From: Bacillota bacterium
GTDB taxonomy: Bacteria; Bacillota; Clostridia; Lachnospirales; Lachnospiraceae
Direction: 5' to 3'
Length of the DNA: 39,736 bases
NCBI GenBank assembly: GCA_023437365.1
Contig: JAEZGK010000101.1
Coordinates: forward strand, 1 to 39,736
The translations under genes and the position numbers were made by a program. Numbering within the stretch: position 1 is the stretch's first letter; each line of letters opens with the position of its first letter. Shown here piece after piece: positions 7,452 through 16,274 of this stretch. Below the pieces are notes generated by a model, which had not been told where the DNA came from, searched no databases, and saw nothing but the letters and a program-made list of their open reading frames with translations.

Positions 7452-8861
7452 TCAATGTAATATTTCGCAAAGCAGGATTTCATCGGTTAAAAATCCCGAA
7501 ACCTTTACCATAAGCAGCTGATTGGACCTCTCTTTATCACCGGGAACAGCAAGCTTTAAATAACGCTCATTGTGGCCGATCTGATAGTGCTCCCCATGGA
7601 TTTCTTCAGTTTCTTCAAATAGAATTTTCTCTATTCTGCCCACAAAAAGCTTTCGGTATTCCGCAGCCATCAAATTTGAGATGGCAATCAATTCATCACT
7701 TCTTCGGCTCTTACTCTCCTCCGGAAGCTGATCCGGCATATCCGCTGCCTTCGTTCCTGCTCGTTTGGAATATTTGAAGACGTGGATATGGGAAAAGCCG
7801 ACCTTTCTTACAAATTCCTTTGTCTGCTCAAATTCCTCCTCCGTCTCTCCGGGGAAGCCGACAATGACATCCGTAGTAAAGGAGGGTTGTTCGAAATACT
7901 TTCTGATCAGCCCTACCCTGTCGAGATATTCCTCAGCAGTATATTTCCGATTCATGCGCTTCAATACACTGTCGCTGCCGCTTTGGAGCGAGAGATGGAA
8001 ATGCGGACAAAACTGTTCTACCAAAGAGATGCTCCTCAAGAATTCCTCCGTGATAATCCTAGGCTCCAGAGAACCAAGGCGAACACGCTTGATCCCTTGG
8101 ACTTTCCCTATCTCAGTAATCAGCCTCGCGAGCGGCATATCTTCTAAGCCGTTTGAACTCTCGAGAAATTGATCCGAGTCTGCATTTACCCCATCTATGT
8201 TACCTTCTTTTGTTTCTTTCTCTATTGTAATGCTTTTCTTCCTGTCGGTTCCGTAGGAGGAAATATGGATACCGGTCAGAACAATTTCCTGATACCCCTT
8301 CTCCGCCAAGGATTGTACTTCTGCAAGGATATCCTTCTCCTGCCGGCTTCTTACTCTGCCCCTGACATAGGGAATGATACAGTAGGAGCAAAAACGGTTG
8401 CATCCATCCTGAATCTTAATAAAGGCTCTGGTTTTCTCCATGGTTGTGATTACATGAAGTTCTTCGTAGTCTTGCTCCTCATTGATATTCACGACAAGAT
8501 CTTCCTTGCGATTACTTGTCATACAGCGTTCCACCATGGCAACAATGTCTGACTTCTTATTATTTCCTACCACCAGATCTACTGCATTGTCCTGCTGTAG
8601 CACCTCTTCTGCTGCCTGTACATAGCAGCCGACCGCTGCTATAACAGCCTTCGGATTCCTGCGCTTCGCCTGGTGCAGCATCTGACGTGACTTTCGATCT
8701 GCAATATTAGTTACGGTACAGGTATTGACGATATATACATCCGCAACCTCTTTAAAGTCAACAATACGGTATCCGGCAGCTTCGAACATTCCTCGCATTG
8801 CTTCTGTTTCGTACGAGTTCACCTTACATCCAAGGCTTAAAAATGCTGCTGATTTATTCAT
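7452..8861 (-). CDS. mtaB: tRNA-t6A37 methylthiotransferase MtaB
   Basis: A radical-SAM methylthiotransferase of about 469 residues. The N-terminal UPF0004 domain has the three cluster cysteines Cys12, Cys48 and Cys79, and the radical-SAM motif DGCNRFCSYC places Cys154, Cys158 and Cys161. A TRAM-like region ends the protein. MtaB converts t6A37 to ms2t6A in ANN-decoding tRNAs; the CKVN at 12-15 and IIPYVRGR favour MtaB over MiaB. Compared with the usual GIHxxxYG-to-LL spacing, there is an extra acidic stretch of about 30 residues after GIHISSYGTDRK. The start at 8861 (MNKSAAFLSLGCKVN) fits family alignments and follows AGGATAC. Confidence 0.88.
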   Translation of the reverse strand: MNKSAAFLSLGCKVNSYETEAMRGMFEAAGYRIVDFKEVADVYIVNTCTVTNIADRKSRQMLHQAKRRNPKAVIAAVGCYVQAAEEVLQQDNAVDLVVGNNKKSDIVAMVERCMTSNRKEDLVVNINEEQDYEELHVITTMEKTRAFIKIQDGCNRFCSYCIIPYVRGRVRSRQEKDILAEVQSLAEKGYQEIVLTGIHISSYGTDRKKSITIEKETKEGNIDGVNADSDQFLESSNGLEDMPLARLITEIGKVQGIKRVRLGSLEPRIITEEFLRSISLVEQFCPHFHLSLQSGSDSVLKRMNRKYTAEEYLDRVGLIRKYFEQPSFTTDVIVGFPGETEEEFEQTKEFVRKVGFSHIHVFKYSKRAGTKAADMPDQLPEESKSRRSDELIAISNLMAAEYRKLFVGRIEKILFEETEEIHGEHYQIGHNERYLKLAVPGDKERSNQLLMVKVSGFLTDEILLCEILH

Positions 8862-8976
8862 GTATCCTGTTAATCCTTTCTGTTGTATCCGTTCAGTCTG
8901 TGGAAAACCCACAATTCACCATGTTTTATATGCTTTCCTATACAACTTTTCCCCTTTTTTTTATGTACTTTGTATA

Positions 8977-9005
8977 TTGACTTTTAAATTGCTAAATTAT
9001 AGTAT
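8977..9005 (+). promoter_or_regulatory. Predicted sigma-A promoter of the HPr-like gene
   Basis: TTGACT at 8977-8982 and TAGTAT at 9000-9005 are separated by 17 bases, in AT-rich DNA ahead of the HPr-like gene at 9037. Confidence 0.6.
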
Positions 9006-9036
9006 ATACATATACTGAATAAAGGAGGAGTTATTA

Positions 9037-9270
9037 ATGAAGACGGTTAAAATATCATTAAATTCAATCGATAAGGTAAAGGCATTCGTAAATGATGTGA
9101 CTAAATTTGATTCCGATTTTGATTTAGTTTCTGGTAGATATGTTATTGATGCAAAGTCCATTATGGGTATCTTCAGTCTTGATCTTTCTAAGAATATTGA
9201 TTTAAATATTCACAGCGATGAGAGTATGGACAGCATCTTGAAAATATTAAAGCCTTATATCGTTGAATAA
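9037..9270 (+). CDS. HPr family protein lacking the phosphoacceptor histidine
   Basis: 77 residues with the HPr fold pattern: the segment VIDAKSIMGIFSLDLSK (36-52) corresponds to the region around regulatory Ser46 of HPr, here Ser41. The N-terminal region where HPr carries the phosphoacceptor His15 (in HARP) instead reads NSIDKVKAFVND, with no histidine. Transfer of phosphate from enzyme I is therefore unlikely, but phosphorylation on the serine, or a binding role, remains possible. It has its own promoter, a strong GGAGGAG ribosome site and a terminator, so it is monocistronic and opposite to its neighbours. Confidence 0.8.
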   Translation: MKTVKISLNSIDKVKAFVNDVTKFDSDFDLVSGRYVIDAKSIMGIFSLDLSKNIDLNIHSDESMDSILKILKPYIVE

Positions 9271-9290
9271 TCAGAACATATTGCATTATG

Positions 9291-9324
9291 GAGGGAAGAC
9301 GAGTATTCGTTTTCCCTCTTTTTT
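9291..9324 (+). terminator. Rho-independent terminator of the HPr-like gene
   Basis: GAGGGAA (9291-9297) pairs with TTCCCTC (9312-9318), with an inner ACGA/TCGT stem and TTTTTT after it. It stands between the HPr-like gene and the convergent thiI end. Confidence 0.9.
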
Positions 9325-9346
9325 CTTGCTTCGATCATTTACAATA

Positions 9347-10540
9347 TCAGACCTTACCTACTGTAATTACTTCCACTGTATTCAACGCGGTCTCAATCAT
9401 CTCTTCGATTTTTTCATTGAGCTTTTCTTCTGACTTTTTAATCACCTTGATGCTCGGTTTGGTTACCGGATGCTTCGCTACAAAAATGGTGCAGCAGTCC
9501 TCAAAAGGCTGAATAGAGGTCTCAAAGGTATCGATTTTCTCTGCAATCTCCACGATATCCTTTTTATCAAAGGCAATCAAAGGCCGATATACCGGCATAT
9601 TACATACCTCATTGGTCGCTGCCAGACTCTGCATTGTCTGACTGGCTACCTGACCAATGCTTTCACCAGTAATTAGTCCGAGACAGCCCTCCTGTTCGGC
9701 AATTCTTTCGGCAATCCTCATCATATACCTACGCATGATGATGGTCAGCTCCTCGTGAGGGCACTGGTCATAGATATAGAGCTGGATATCTGTGAAATTC
9801 ACCACAAAAAGCTTCAGGCTGCCGGTATATCTGGATATCTTCGCAGCCAGATCCACAACCTTCTGCTTCGCTCTGTCACTGGTATACGGCGGTGCATGGA
9901 AATATGTCGCAGCAAGAGACACACCCCTCTTTGAAATCATATAACCAGCTACCGGACTGTCAATACCGCCGGACAGGAGAAGCATCCCTTTGCCATTGCA
10001 GCCGACAGGCATACCACCCTGACCGGGTATAATGATAGAATATACATAACATTTGGTACGTACCTCAACCGTTACCCTGACACTGGGCTCATGTACATCC
10101 ACCTTCATCTCAGGAAAACGCCTCAGAAGATATGCACCCATCTCGATACAAATCTCCGGTGAGGTATAATGATAATTTTTATCTGCTCTTTTCGCTTCCA
10201 CCTTAAAGGTAAAATGTCTGTCCGAATACATCTTCTCTACATAATCGCCCACACCCTGAGTCAACTGCTCCCATTCCGAGCTTTCGATGACCGCTACCGG
10301 GCAGAAGGAGGAGATACCGAATACCCTCTGCAGAGCCGCTACTGTCTCATCATAATCATATCCATCAGGGCATTCGACAAATATCCTACCCTGCTCCTTG
10401 CTGACCGTATAATACCCACAGGTTGCCTCCAGCGGGCTTAAGGCCTCCTTTACCCTGTCCCGAAGAGCATTCTCAAAGATATAACGGTTATTTCCCTTCA
10501 GACCTATTTCTGCGTACTTTATCAAAAATGCTTTAAACAT
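9347..10540 (-). CDS. thiI: tRNA 4-thiouridine synthase ThiI
   Basis: 397 residues: an N-terminal ferredoxin-like and THUMP region (about 1-165) followed by the PP-loop ATPase with SGGIDSPVA at 190-198 and ITGESIGQVASQT further on. It makes 4-thiouridine at position 8 of tRNA and can supply sulfur for the thiamine thiazole. The C-terminal rhodanese domain of the E. coli enzyme is absent, as usual in Firmicutes. AGGAGGAAAAG directly precedes the ATG. The cysteine desulfurase gene just upstream is the expected sulfur donor. Confidence 0.93.
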   Translation of the reverse strand: MFKAFLIKYAEIGLKGNNRYIFENALRDRVKEALSPLEATCGYYTVSKEQGRIFVECPDGYDYDETVAALQRVFGISSFCPVAVIESSEWEQLTQGVGDYVEKMYSDRHFTFKVEAKRADKNYHYTSPEICIEMGAYLLRRFPEMKVDVHEPSVRVTVEVRTKCYVYSIIIPGQGGMPVGCNGKGMLLLSGGIDSPVAGYMISKRGVSLAATYFHAPPYTSDRAKQKVVDLAAKISRYTGSLKLFVVNFTDIQLYIYDQCPHEELTIIMRRYMMRIAERIAEQEGCLGLITGESIGQVASQTMQSLAATNEVCNMPVYRPLIAFDKKDIVEIAEKIDTFETSIQPFEDCCTIFVAKHPVTKPSIKVIKKSEEKLNEKIEEMIETALNTVEVITVGKV

Positions 10541-10647
10541 CTTTTCCTCCTAATTAATGTGTAAAAATCACCTTCATATCGTAAGAACTACAGAGCTCGT
10601 ACAAAAGTACTCTCTCCTTACTCTTCTGGTGTATGGTTATATGATAT

Positions 10648-11838
10648 CTACTTTTTTCTTGTGTAGCGTCTCAGTACCGGGAGCAATTCCCTGATGCTTT
10701 CCAAGGTGATATCGATTTCTTCCTCGGTAGTCATTTCTGACATAGAGAACCGAAGCGTCGAATCCATCAAATCCTTGGGTATCCCGATCGAAATCAGTGT
10801 CACGCTAGGCTGGGGATGATGCGAGCTGCAGGCAGATCCTGAAGAGACATAGATACCCTTATCCTCCAAGGCATGCAGGAACACTTCACTTCGTACTCCC
10901 TGAAAGCTTACACTCATGATATGCGGTGCTGACTTCTTAAGCTGCTCCATCTCAAAATCCTTAGTACATTCCAAAGGAATACCGTTGACCGTAGCCCCCG
11001 GAAGAAGGCTGACCTCACGCAAGAATTTCTGCTTCAGACGGTACATCCTGTCTATCTTTTCATCAAAGTCAGTATAAAGTTCCTTGACTGCCTGTCCAAG
11101 TCCCGCAATTCCCGGAACATTTTCTGTTCCCGAGCGAAGCCCTCTCTGATGGCCTCCGCCGAATACGATGGGATTAATCTTGATCTTATCGCTGACATAT
11201 AATGCTCCGATTCCCTTCGGTCCGTGAATCTTATGTCCGCTAAAGGTCAGCAGATCGATTCCCTCCCGTTTTGGATAAATCTTATATTTGCCAAAGGCTT
11301 GGACTGCGTCCACATGAAAAATGATGTCCTTCTTCTTTGCCTTTAGCGCTGTTGCCAGGTCGGCAACGTCCTGAACAGAGCCTATCTCGTTATTTACATA
11401 CATGATCGAGACAAGGAGGGTCTGTTCATTTACCAGCTCTAAAAGCTTCTCCTTATCAAGCCTACCGCTTGCATCGACCGGTGCTCGGCTGATACTAAAT
11501 CCGTTGTCCCCCAGATAAGCCAAAGGTTCATGTACCGACGGATGTTCAATGGCCGTCGTAATAATATGGCTGCCTCTTCGCCTGTTAGCTAGGGCAGTAC
11601 CGATCAGCGCCAGGTTATTGGATTCCGTACCACCTGAGGTAAATATGATTTCCTTAGGCTCGACCTTAAGGCATGCGGCTATGATGGATACGGCATCCTT
11701 CATATGCTGCTCTGCCTTCACTCCCAATCGGTGCATCGAAGAGGGATTACCATAATCCTCATAAAGAACTGAGAGTACCTTATCCCTGACTCCTTCTGTT
11801 ACCCTTGTCGTTGCTGAATTGTCCAAATATATCTCCAT
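10648..11838 (-). CDS. nifZ: Cysteine desulfurase (NifS/IscS family), sulfur donor for ThiI
   Basis: A PLP-dependent class V aminotransferase-fold enzyme of 396 residues. The N-terminal MEIYLDNSATT, the PLP lysine in FSGHK (Lys203) and the persulfide cysteine in SSGSACSS (Cys337) are all present. It takes sulfur from cysteine to form an enzyme persulfide. The neighbouring thiI, 107 bases downstream, matches the NifZ-ThiI pair of B. subtilis, so 4-thiouridine synthesis is the likely job; the symbol rests on that context. The start at 11838 has GGAG six bases upstream, whereas the ATG at 11850 does not. Confidence 0.88.
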   Translation of the reverse strand: MEIYLDNSATTRVTEGVRDKVLSVLYEDYGNPSSMHRLGVKAEQHMKDAVSIIAACLKVEPKEIIFTSGGTESNNLALIGTALANRRRGSHIITTAIEHPSVHEPLAYLGDNGFSISRAPVDASGRLDKEKLLELVNEQTLLVSIMYVNNEIGSVQDVADLATALKAKKKDIIFHVDAVQAFGKYKIYPKREGIDLLTFSGHKIHGPKGIGALYVSDKIKINPIVFGGGHQRGLRSGTENVPGIAGLGQAVKELYTDFDEKIDRMYRLKQKFLREVSLLPGATVNGIPLECTKDFEMEQLKKSAPHIMSVSFQGVRSEVFLHALEDKGIYVSSGSACSSHHPQPSVTLISIGIPKDLMDSTLRFSMSEMTTEEEIDITLESIRELLPVLRRYTRKK

Positions 11839-11895
11839 AGTACACTCCATACATTTTAATTTATCAATAGTATTCCTTTAACATTCACGTTTTAT

Positions 11896-11924
11896 AGTAT
11901 AACACAGTTAGATATAAATTCCAA
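11896..11924 (-). promoter_or_regulatory. Predicted sigma-A promoter of the desulfurase-thiI operon
   Basis: On the minus strand TTGGAA (11919-11924) and TATACT (11896-11901) are separated by 17 bases, about 58 bases before the chosen start codon. Confidence 0.6.
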
Positions 11925-11931
11925 AGATATT

Positions 11932-12831
11932 TTAACTCGGCTTACCCCGAATAAAGCTGCTCCTGTTCTTCTCAAGCATGCATAATATAGCATAGGGATT
12001 AACGCTCATTTCTCCGGCTTCTGTCTGAACATAGATGCCAAGATGCAGATGTACATCAAACTGACCTACAGTCCCTTCCTTACCGTAGCCGCTGTCACCC
12101 ATAAAGCCCAACAGCTGACCGGCAATAATCTTGTCTCCCACCGACAAAAAGGGAGCATAGGAATCCAGATGTGCATAGTAGAAATATCCTCCCGAAGGAG
12201 CTCTGATCCCGACACGATAACCACCCTGTTCCAACCATCCCAGTTTTTCAACCGTGCCGTCCGTGATACTGATGATTGGATAATAGCCCCGTAGATTATT
12301 CTTCGCCATGATATCCGTACCTTCATGTCTTCGTCTTCCGCCGTATTTCCTAAGATCATTCCAGCTATCCACAAAGGAAATATCCTTATTCGAAAGATTA
12401 CTTCCATCTACGCTTGGCACCGGAAAGCATTTCAAATCTGACAGGATTGCATCATAATACTCATAAAGCCTGCCATAACCCTGCCTCTGCTCCAGTCTGC
12501 TTCTACCCAATAGAAATGCCTTCTCCGATACAGGCTTATTTTTTACTAAGTCAAACTTTCTTGCAAGCATACTGAAGGTCAGATAGCCGATGGCCTCCGA
12601 ATATTTATCATCGTCTGAACTTACGCTTTCTTCCTGATGATTTTCTATCCTGGTCCGTACTTCCTCTATTACCCTATCGCTTACTCTCAGTTCACGAAAT
12701 ACATCATAGTTGATGCTTTCTGTAAGGGCATCTCGGATTAGCTTCTCTGAGCTAAGATAGTCCAGAGTTCTACCGGTAATACCCAGAGCCAGGAGAAACA
12801 TGCCGATCTTCAACCATAGCCTTGCTCTCAT
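11932..12831 (-). CDS. Membrane-anchored M23 (LytM-type) peptidase
   Basis: 299 residues with an N-terminal signal-anchor (about 5-22), a helical middle region, and a C-terminal M23 domain (about 160-285). Zinc-site residues are His169 and Asp173 in HEGTD, His261 and His263 in HLHLG, with His221 in YYAHLDS. Such enzymes cut peptidoglycan cross-bridges or, in sporulation, act at the engulfment membrane (SpoIIQ-like proteins often lack zinc ligands, but all are present here). GGGAGGGAAACA precedes the ATG. It lies between the LCP gene and the desulfurase with its own upstream space. Confidence 0.8.
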   Translation of the reverse strand: MRARLWLKIGMFLLALGITGRTLDYLSSEKLIRDALTESINYDVFRELRVSDRVIEEVRTRIENHQEESVSSDDDKYSEAIGYLTFSMLARKFDLVKNKPVSEKAFLLGRSRLEQRQGYGRLYEYYDAILSDLKCFPVPSVDGSNLSNKDISFVDSWNDLRKYGGRRRHEGTDIMAKNNLRGYYPIISITDGTVEKLGWLEQGGYRVGIRAPSGGYFYYAHLDSYAPFLSVGDKIIAGQLLGFMGDSGYGKEGTVGQFDVHLHLGIYVQTEAGEMSVNPYAILCMLEKNRSSFIRGKPS

Positions 12832-12960
12832 TGTTTCCCTCCCTGCTGCGAAACTACACTTTCAAATTCGGACAAATAAATATATGCCCGCAAGGAGGGT
12901 TATATAACCGATCCTGCTATATCCCCAGACACTGCCTGTAAGCGGAGGCTATATGTAGTA

Positions 12961-13019
12961 AGAGGGTCTTGCCTTTATTCTGAGCAAAACCCTCTGGATT
13001 TAAAGTGTCAAAACACTTT
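12961..13019 (-). terminator. Two consecutive hairpins behind the LCP gene
   Basis: On the minus strand AAAGTGT/ACACTTT (13002-13019, four-base loop) is followed by AGAGGGT/ACCCTCT (12961-12995). They lie 20 bases after the LCP stop codon. T-tracts are weak, so termination is plausible but not certain. Confidence 0.5.
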
Positions 13020-13039
13020 GCTTCTCTAGATCAATCAAA

Positions 13040-14551
13040 TTATTGAGTGTCAGAAGTGGTACTATTCGTATCGGCAGGACTGCCGGTCATCGTCCCGGCT
13101 GTGCTGCTTCCTGTTGTCGGATGATCGTCTCCGAAGATATAGTTATGAAGTATCGTAATATTCTTCTGTAAGTCAGGAATGATACAGTCCATACCACGAA
13201 CCTTTGCTGTGTCAAAGGCTCCGTCTGCAGGAATTCTGAGCTGCTGCATATCCATCGTTCCCATCTCAATGAAGGAATTTAATAATATCTCAAAATTTTT
13301 ACTGTTTATATCTGTAGTAATCATGGGCAGGAGGTCAAACATCGTCGCTGCCAGGTCCACCTTACTCTTCGTCTTATACTTATCAAAAATGGCATTTAGT
13401 ACGATACGGTGTCTATCCGTACGTCCGTAGTCATTATTATTTCCTGTAATCGTTGCTCTCTTTCTGACTCTCGCATAACCCAGCACCTGATTACCGTTCA
13501 TCAGCTGCTTTCCCGGAACTACGCAACGGTTAGCCGGATTCGAGATATAGTTTGTTCTGTTTAAGTACTTTGCTTCCCCGGCTGTCAATTCTATTTCCAG
13601 ACCACCGAGCTTATCTATGATTTTCTCAAAATTCTCAAAGTTAACCATGACACAGCCGTCAAGACGTAGGTTAAAGTTCAATGAAATTGTTTCATAAAGC
13701 AGATCCAAGCCACCTTTTTCATAGGCTGAATTCAGCTTATTGTCCTGATATCCCGGGATCTGCACATAAGTATCACGCATCAGAGAGGTCAGCATGAGTT
13801 CCTTGGTGTTGGTATTCATGGTTGCAACCACGATAACATCGGTACGTCCTCTGGCAGTTCCTGAGCCGATTGCTTCCTCGCCCAGCAGAAGGATATTATA
13901 GACTCCTTCTTCCTGTCTTCCCTCACCGGGATGAACAGGCCACACGATTGTATTCGGATCAATTTCCTTTGAATTAGATTCCTTATCCGCATCATCGATG
14001 TAATCTATATCCTCAGTAGCATCGGCAGTGTTCTCGAAATTTCCTGTTACCGAGGACCAGATTTTCCCGCTGATGTTCACTCCCATCGCCATCAAAAGCC
14101 TGTTGCCCGGTTTGGTAAACCCGAAAAAGAAGGTAAAGCCGACAAGGCAAAGTAGGGTCAATATGATTCCGTTACGGATACGATAGCCTCTCTTTACTTT
14201 CTGCACCTTTTCTGCTGTTTCTGAACCGATGCTGTCCATCTCCTCACAGATTTTGCGAGCTAAGGAGGTCTTAATGTCTAATAACTCCTCTTCTATATCT
14301 TCTTCGTTCGGCTCACGATAAATCATTGGTTCCTGTGCAGCAGCGGATTGGGATGCCGCCTCAGTATCATCAAAAGCTTCCACAGAATAATTCATTGCAA
14401 TCGTATTCTGGATAATGAAATCGGAAGTCTCTTCCGCTTCTTCCTCTGCCACGGAATCACGGAAGGCGAGTTCAATGTTTTTATAGAAATTGTCATTGAA
14501 TTCCGGATCATTATCGAAATCAAATGTTGGATTTACTTCATCCTTGCCCAT
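13040..14551 (-). CDS. LytR-CpsA-Psr (LCP) family cell-wall ligase
   Basis: 503 residues: a long acidic cytoplasmic N-terminus (about 1-125), one membrane segment (about 128-147), a linker, then an LCP domain (about 215-440) with RTDVIVVATMN, SLMRDTYVQIPG, KLNSAYEKGG and YGRTDRHR. LCP proteins transfer undecaprenyl-linked glycopolymers onto peptidoglycan or proteins. The tail is a Thr/Ser-rich stretch. The unusually long acidic N-terminus may bind partners inside the cell. It follows pepD by 35 bases and has the ribosome site GGAGATGAGAAG. Confidence 0.9.
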   Translation of the reverse strand: MGKDEVNPTFDFDNDPEFNDNFYKNIELAFRDSVAEEEAEETSDFIIQNTIAMNYSVEAFDDTEAASQSAAAQEPMIYREPNEEDIEEELLDIKTSLARKICEEMDSIGSETAEKVQKVKRGYRIRNGIILTLLCLVGFTFFFGFTKPGNRLLMAMGVNISGKIWSSVTGNFENTADATEDIDYIDDADKESNSKEIDPNTIVWPVHPGEGRQEEGVYNILLLGEEAIGSGTARGRTDVIVVATMNTNTKELMLTSLMRDTYVQIPGYQDNKLNSAYEKGGLDLLYETISLNFNLRLDGCVMVNFENFEKIIDKLGGLEIELTAGEAKYLNRTNYISNPANRCVVPGKQLMNGNQVLGYARVRKRATITGNNNDYGRTDRHRIVLNAIFDKYKTKSKVDLAATMFDLLPMITTDINSKNFEILLNSFIEMGTMDMQQLRIPADGAFDTAKVRGMDCIIPDLQKNITILHNYIFGDDHPTTGSSTAGTMTGSPADTNSTTSDTQ

Positions 14552-14586
14552 CTTCTCATCTCCTATATCTATTAAAGCTTTATCGA

Positions 14587-16062
14587 CTATTTATGCTGTT
14601 TTTCCGTTACCATCTTCTCAAGCAATTGATAGACTCGGACAGCGGAAGGAATATTCAACTTTTCTTCTACTGTATGGACATTGAAGAGGTCCGGACCGAT
14701 AGAAATCGCATCGATACCGGGGAGCTTCTCATTAATGATACCACATTCCAGCCCGGCATGCAAAGCCTCTACCCTGATCTCCTTACCAGTCTGCTCCTGA
14801 TACAGCTTTTTATATTTTTCACGAAGAGGCGAATCCGGCATATACTCCCAACCGGGATATTCCGCATACTCATTAAATTCACCGCCCAGGAAGCTGATTA
14901 TATAGTTTAATTGGTCTGCCATAAAATGCTTATAATTATAAATTGAACTGCGGAGTGCACTTACGAAGACAGCACTGTCCTCTTCCGTCTTGAATACACC
15001 GAGATTGAGAGAACTTTCTACCAGTCCTGAAATATGTGAACTCATAACCTGTACGCCGTTCGGCATGTTGACAAGCATGAAGAGCAGCTTCTCAAAGGAA
15101 ACCGGATGAAGTACTTCACAGGTACCGTCCCCCTGATCCTCGATTTCATAATTTAACTGCGGCTCACTACCTGACAGCTCCTGCTGATAGCCAGCCATCA
15201 GCTTGGTGATGTCATCCTTTAGCTTCAGAACCGCTTCTTCCAGATCCTTATCCTGACCCGGAATCAGAAGCTCAGCTTCTGCTTCTCTCGGGATAACATT
15301 ATCTTTAAAGCCACCCATGGCATTGATTAAAGCGAAAGAGCTCTCTTCCCGAAGATCAAACAGCAATCTTCCGAGAAGCTTTGGTGCATTTGCCCTGTTA
15401 CGGTGAATATCTGTGCCGGAATGTCCGCCCTGCATACCACCAAGACTGATTTTCAGCTTTCTGCCGGTATCAGTTATACGGTTGATCGGTAGAGTACAAT
15501 TGGTTCGCATACCACCGGCACAGCTGGTCAGGACGCAATCCTCTTCTTCTGAATCAAGATTAATCAGGTACTTTCCCTTCAGTTTACTTAAATCCAGCTT
15601 CAGTGCACCATTCATACCAACCTCTTCATCCGTGGTGATGATGGCTTCGAGTCTGGGATGATTGATGGTCTCATCGGAAAACATAGCAAGAATGTAAGCC
15701 ACCGCAACGCCGTTATCCGCACCCAGTGTAGTCCCGTCTGCGCGAAGATACTCTCCATCTACTACAAGCTTAATTCCATCCTTCGTAAAATCATGGGTAG
15801 AATCCTTAAGCTTTTCACAAATCATATCCATATGCCCCTGCAATATAATCGCAGGCTCATTTTCATAACCGGTTGTCGCTTCCTTAATCATGATTACGTT
15901 ATATGCCTGATCCTGGTAATACTCAAACTGATGCTGCTTCGCATATTCCACAAGATAGTTGCTGACTGCCATCTCATTACCAGAGCCTCTCGGTATCTTA
16001 GAAATCTCACTAAAATATTTAAATATTCCTTTATAGTCCAACTGTTCCAATATCTTCTCCAT
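14587..16062 (-). CDS. pepD: Aminoacyl-histidine dipeptidase (PepD, M20 family)
   Basis: About 491 residues of the M20 metallopeptidase family. Metal-site motifs: LQGHMDM with His77 and Asp79, GTTLGADNGVAV with Asp116, and TTDEEVGM with Glu146-Glu147; a late GLECGII also fits PepD. It hydrolyses Xaa-His and other dipeptides in the cytoplasm. The start at 16062 (MEKILEQLDYKG) has GGAAAAGC in front and matches the normal N-terminus; an ATG at 16131 would add 23 residues without homology. Confidence 0.9.
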   Translation of the reverse strand: MEKILEQLDYKGIFKYFSEISKIPRGSGNEMAVSNYLVEYAKQHQFEYYQDQAYNVIMIKEATTGYENEPAIILQGHMDMICEKLKDSTHDFTKDGIKLVVDGEYLRADGTTLGADNGVAVAYILAMFSDETINHPRLEAIITTDEEVGMNGALKLDLSKLKGKYLINLDSEEEDCVLTSCAGGMRTNCTLPINRITDTGRKLKISLGGMQGGHSGTDIHRNRANAPKLLGRLLFDLREESSFALINAMGGFKDNVIPREAEAELLIPGQDKDLEEAVLKLKDDITKLMAGYQQELSGSEPQLNYEIEDQGDGTCEVLHPVSFEKLLFMLVNMPNGVQVMSSHISGLVESSLNLGVFKTEEDSAVFVSALRSSIYNYKHFMADQLNYIISFLGGEFNEYAEYPGWEYMPDSPLREKYKKLYQEQTGKEIRVEALHAGLECGIINEKLPGIDAISIGPDLFNVHTVEEKLNIPSAVRVYQLLEKMVTEKQHK

Positions 16063-16274
16063 GCTTTTCCATGCCTTTCTTCTGATAATATCGTAAAACG
16101 GATGAAAGAACCGAGTACCAAATTCATCCAATCACTGATTAGACGAGGAAAAAAGTAACCCGGTTCAAATTATTTTAATTATGATACTATTTACGTTCCT
16201 TGTTTCTACTAGTATCTCTTTTTCTAATCAATATAAACTGCTAACTTGCTCATATTTCTTCAAGATTTTGTCGA

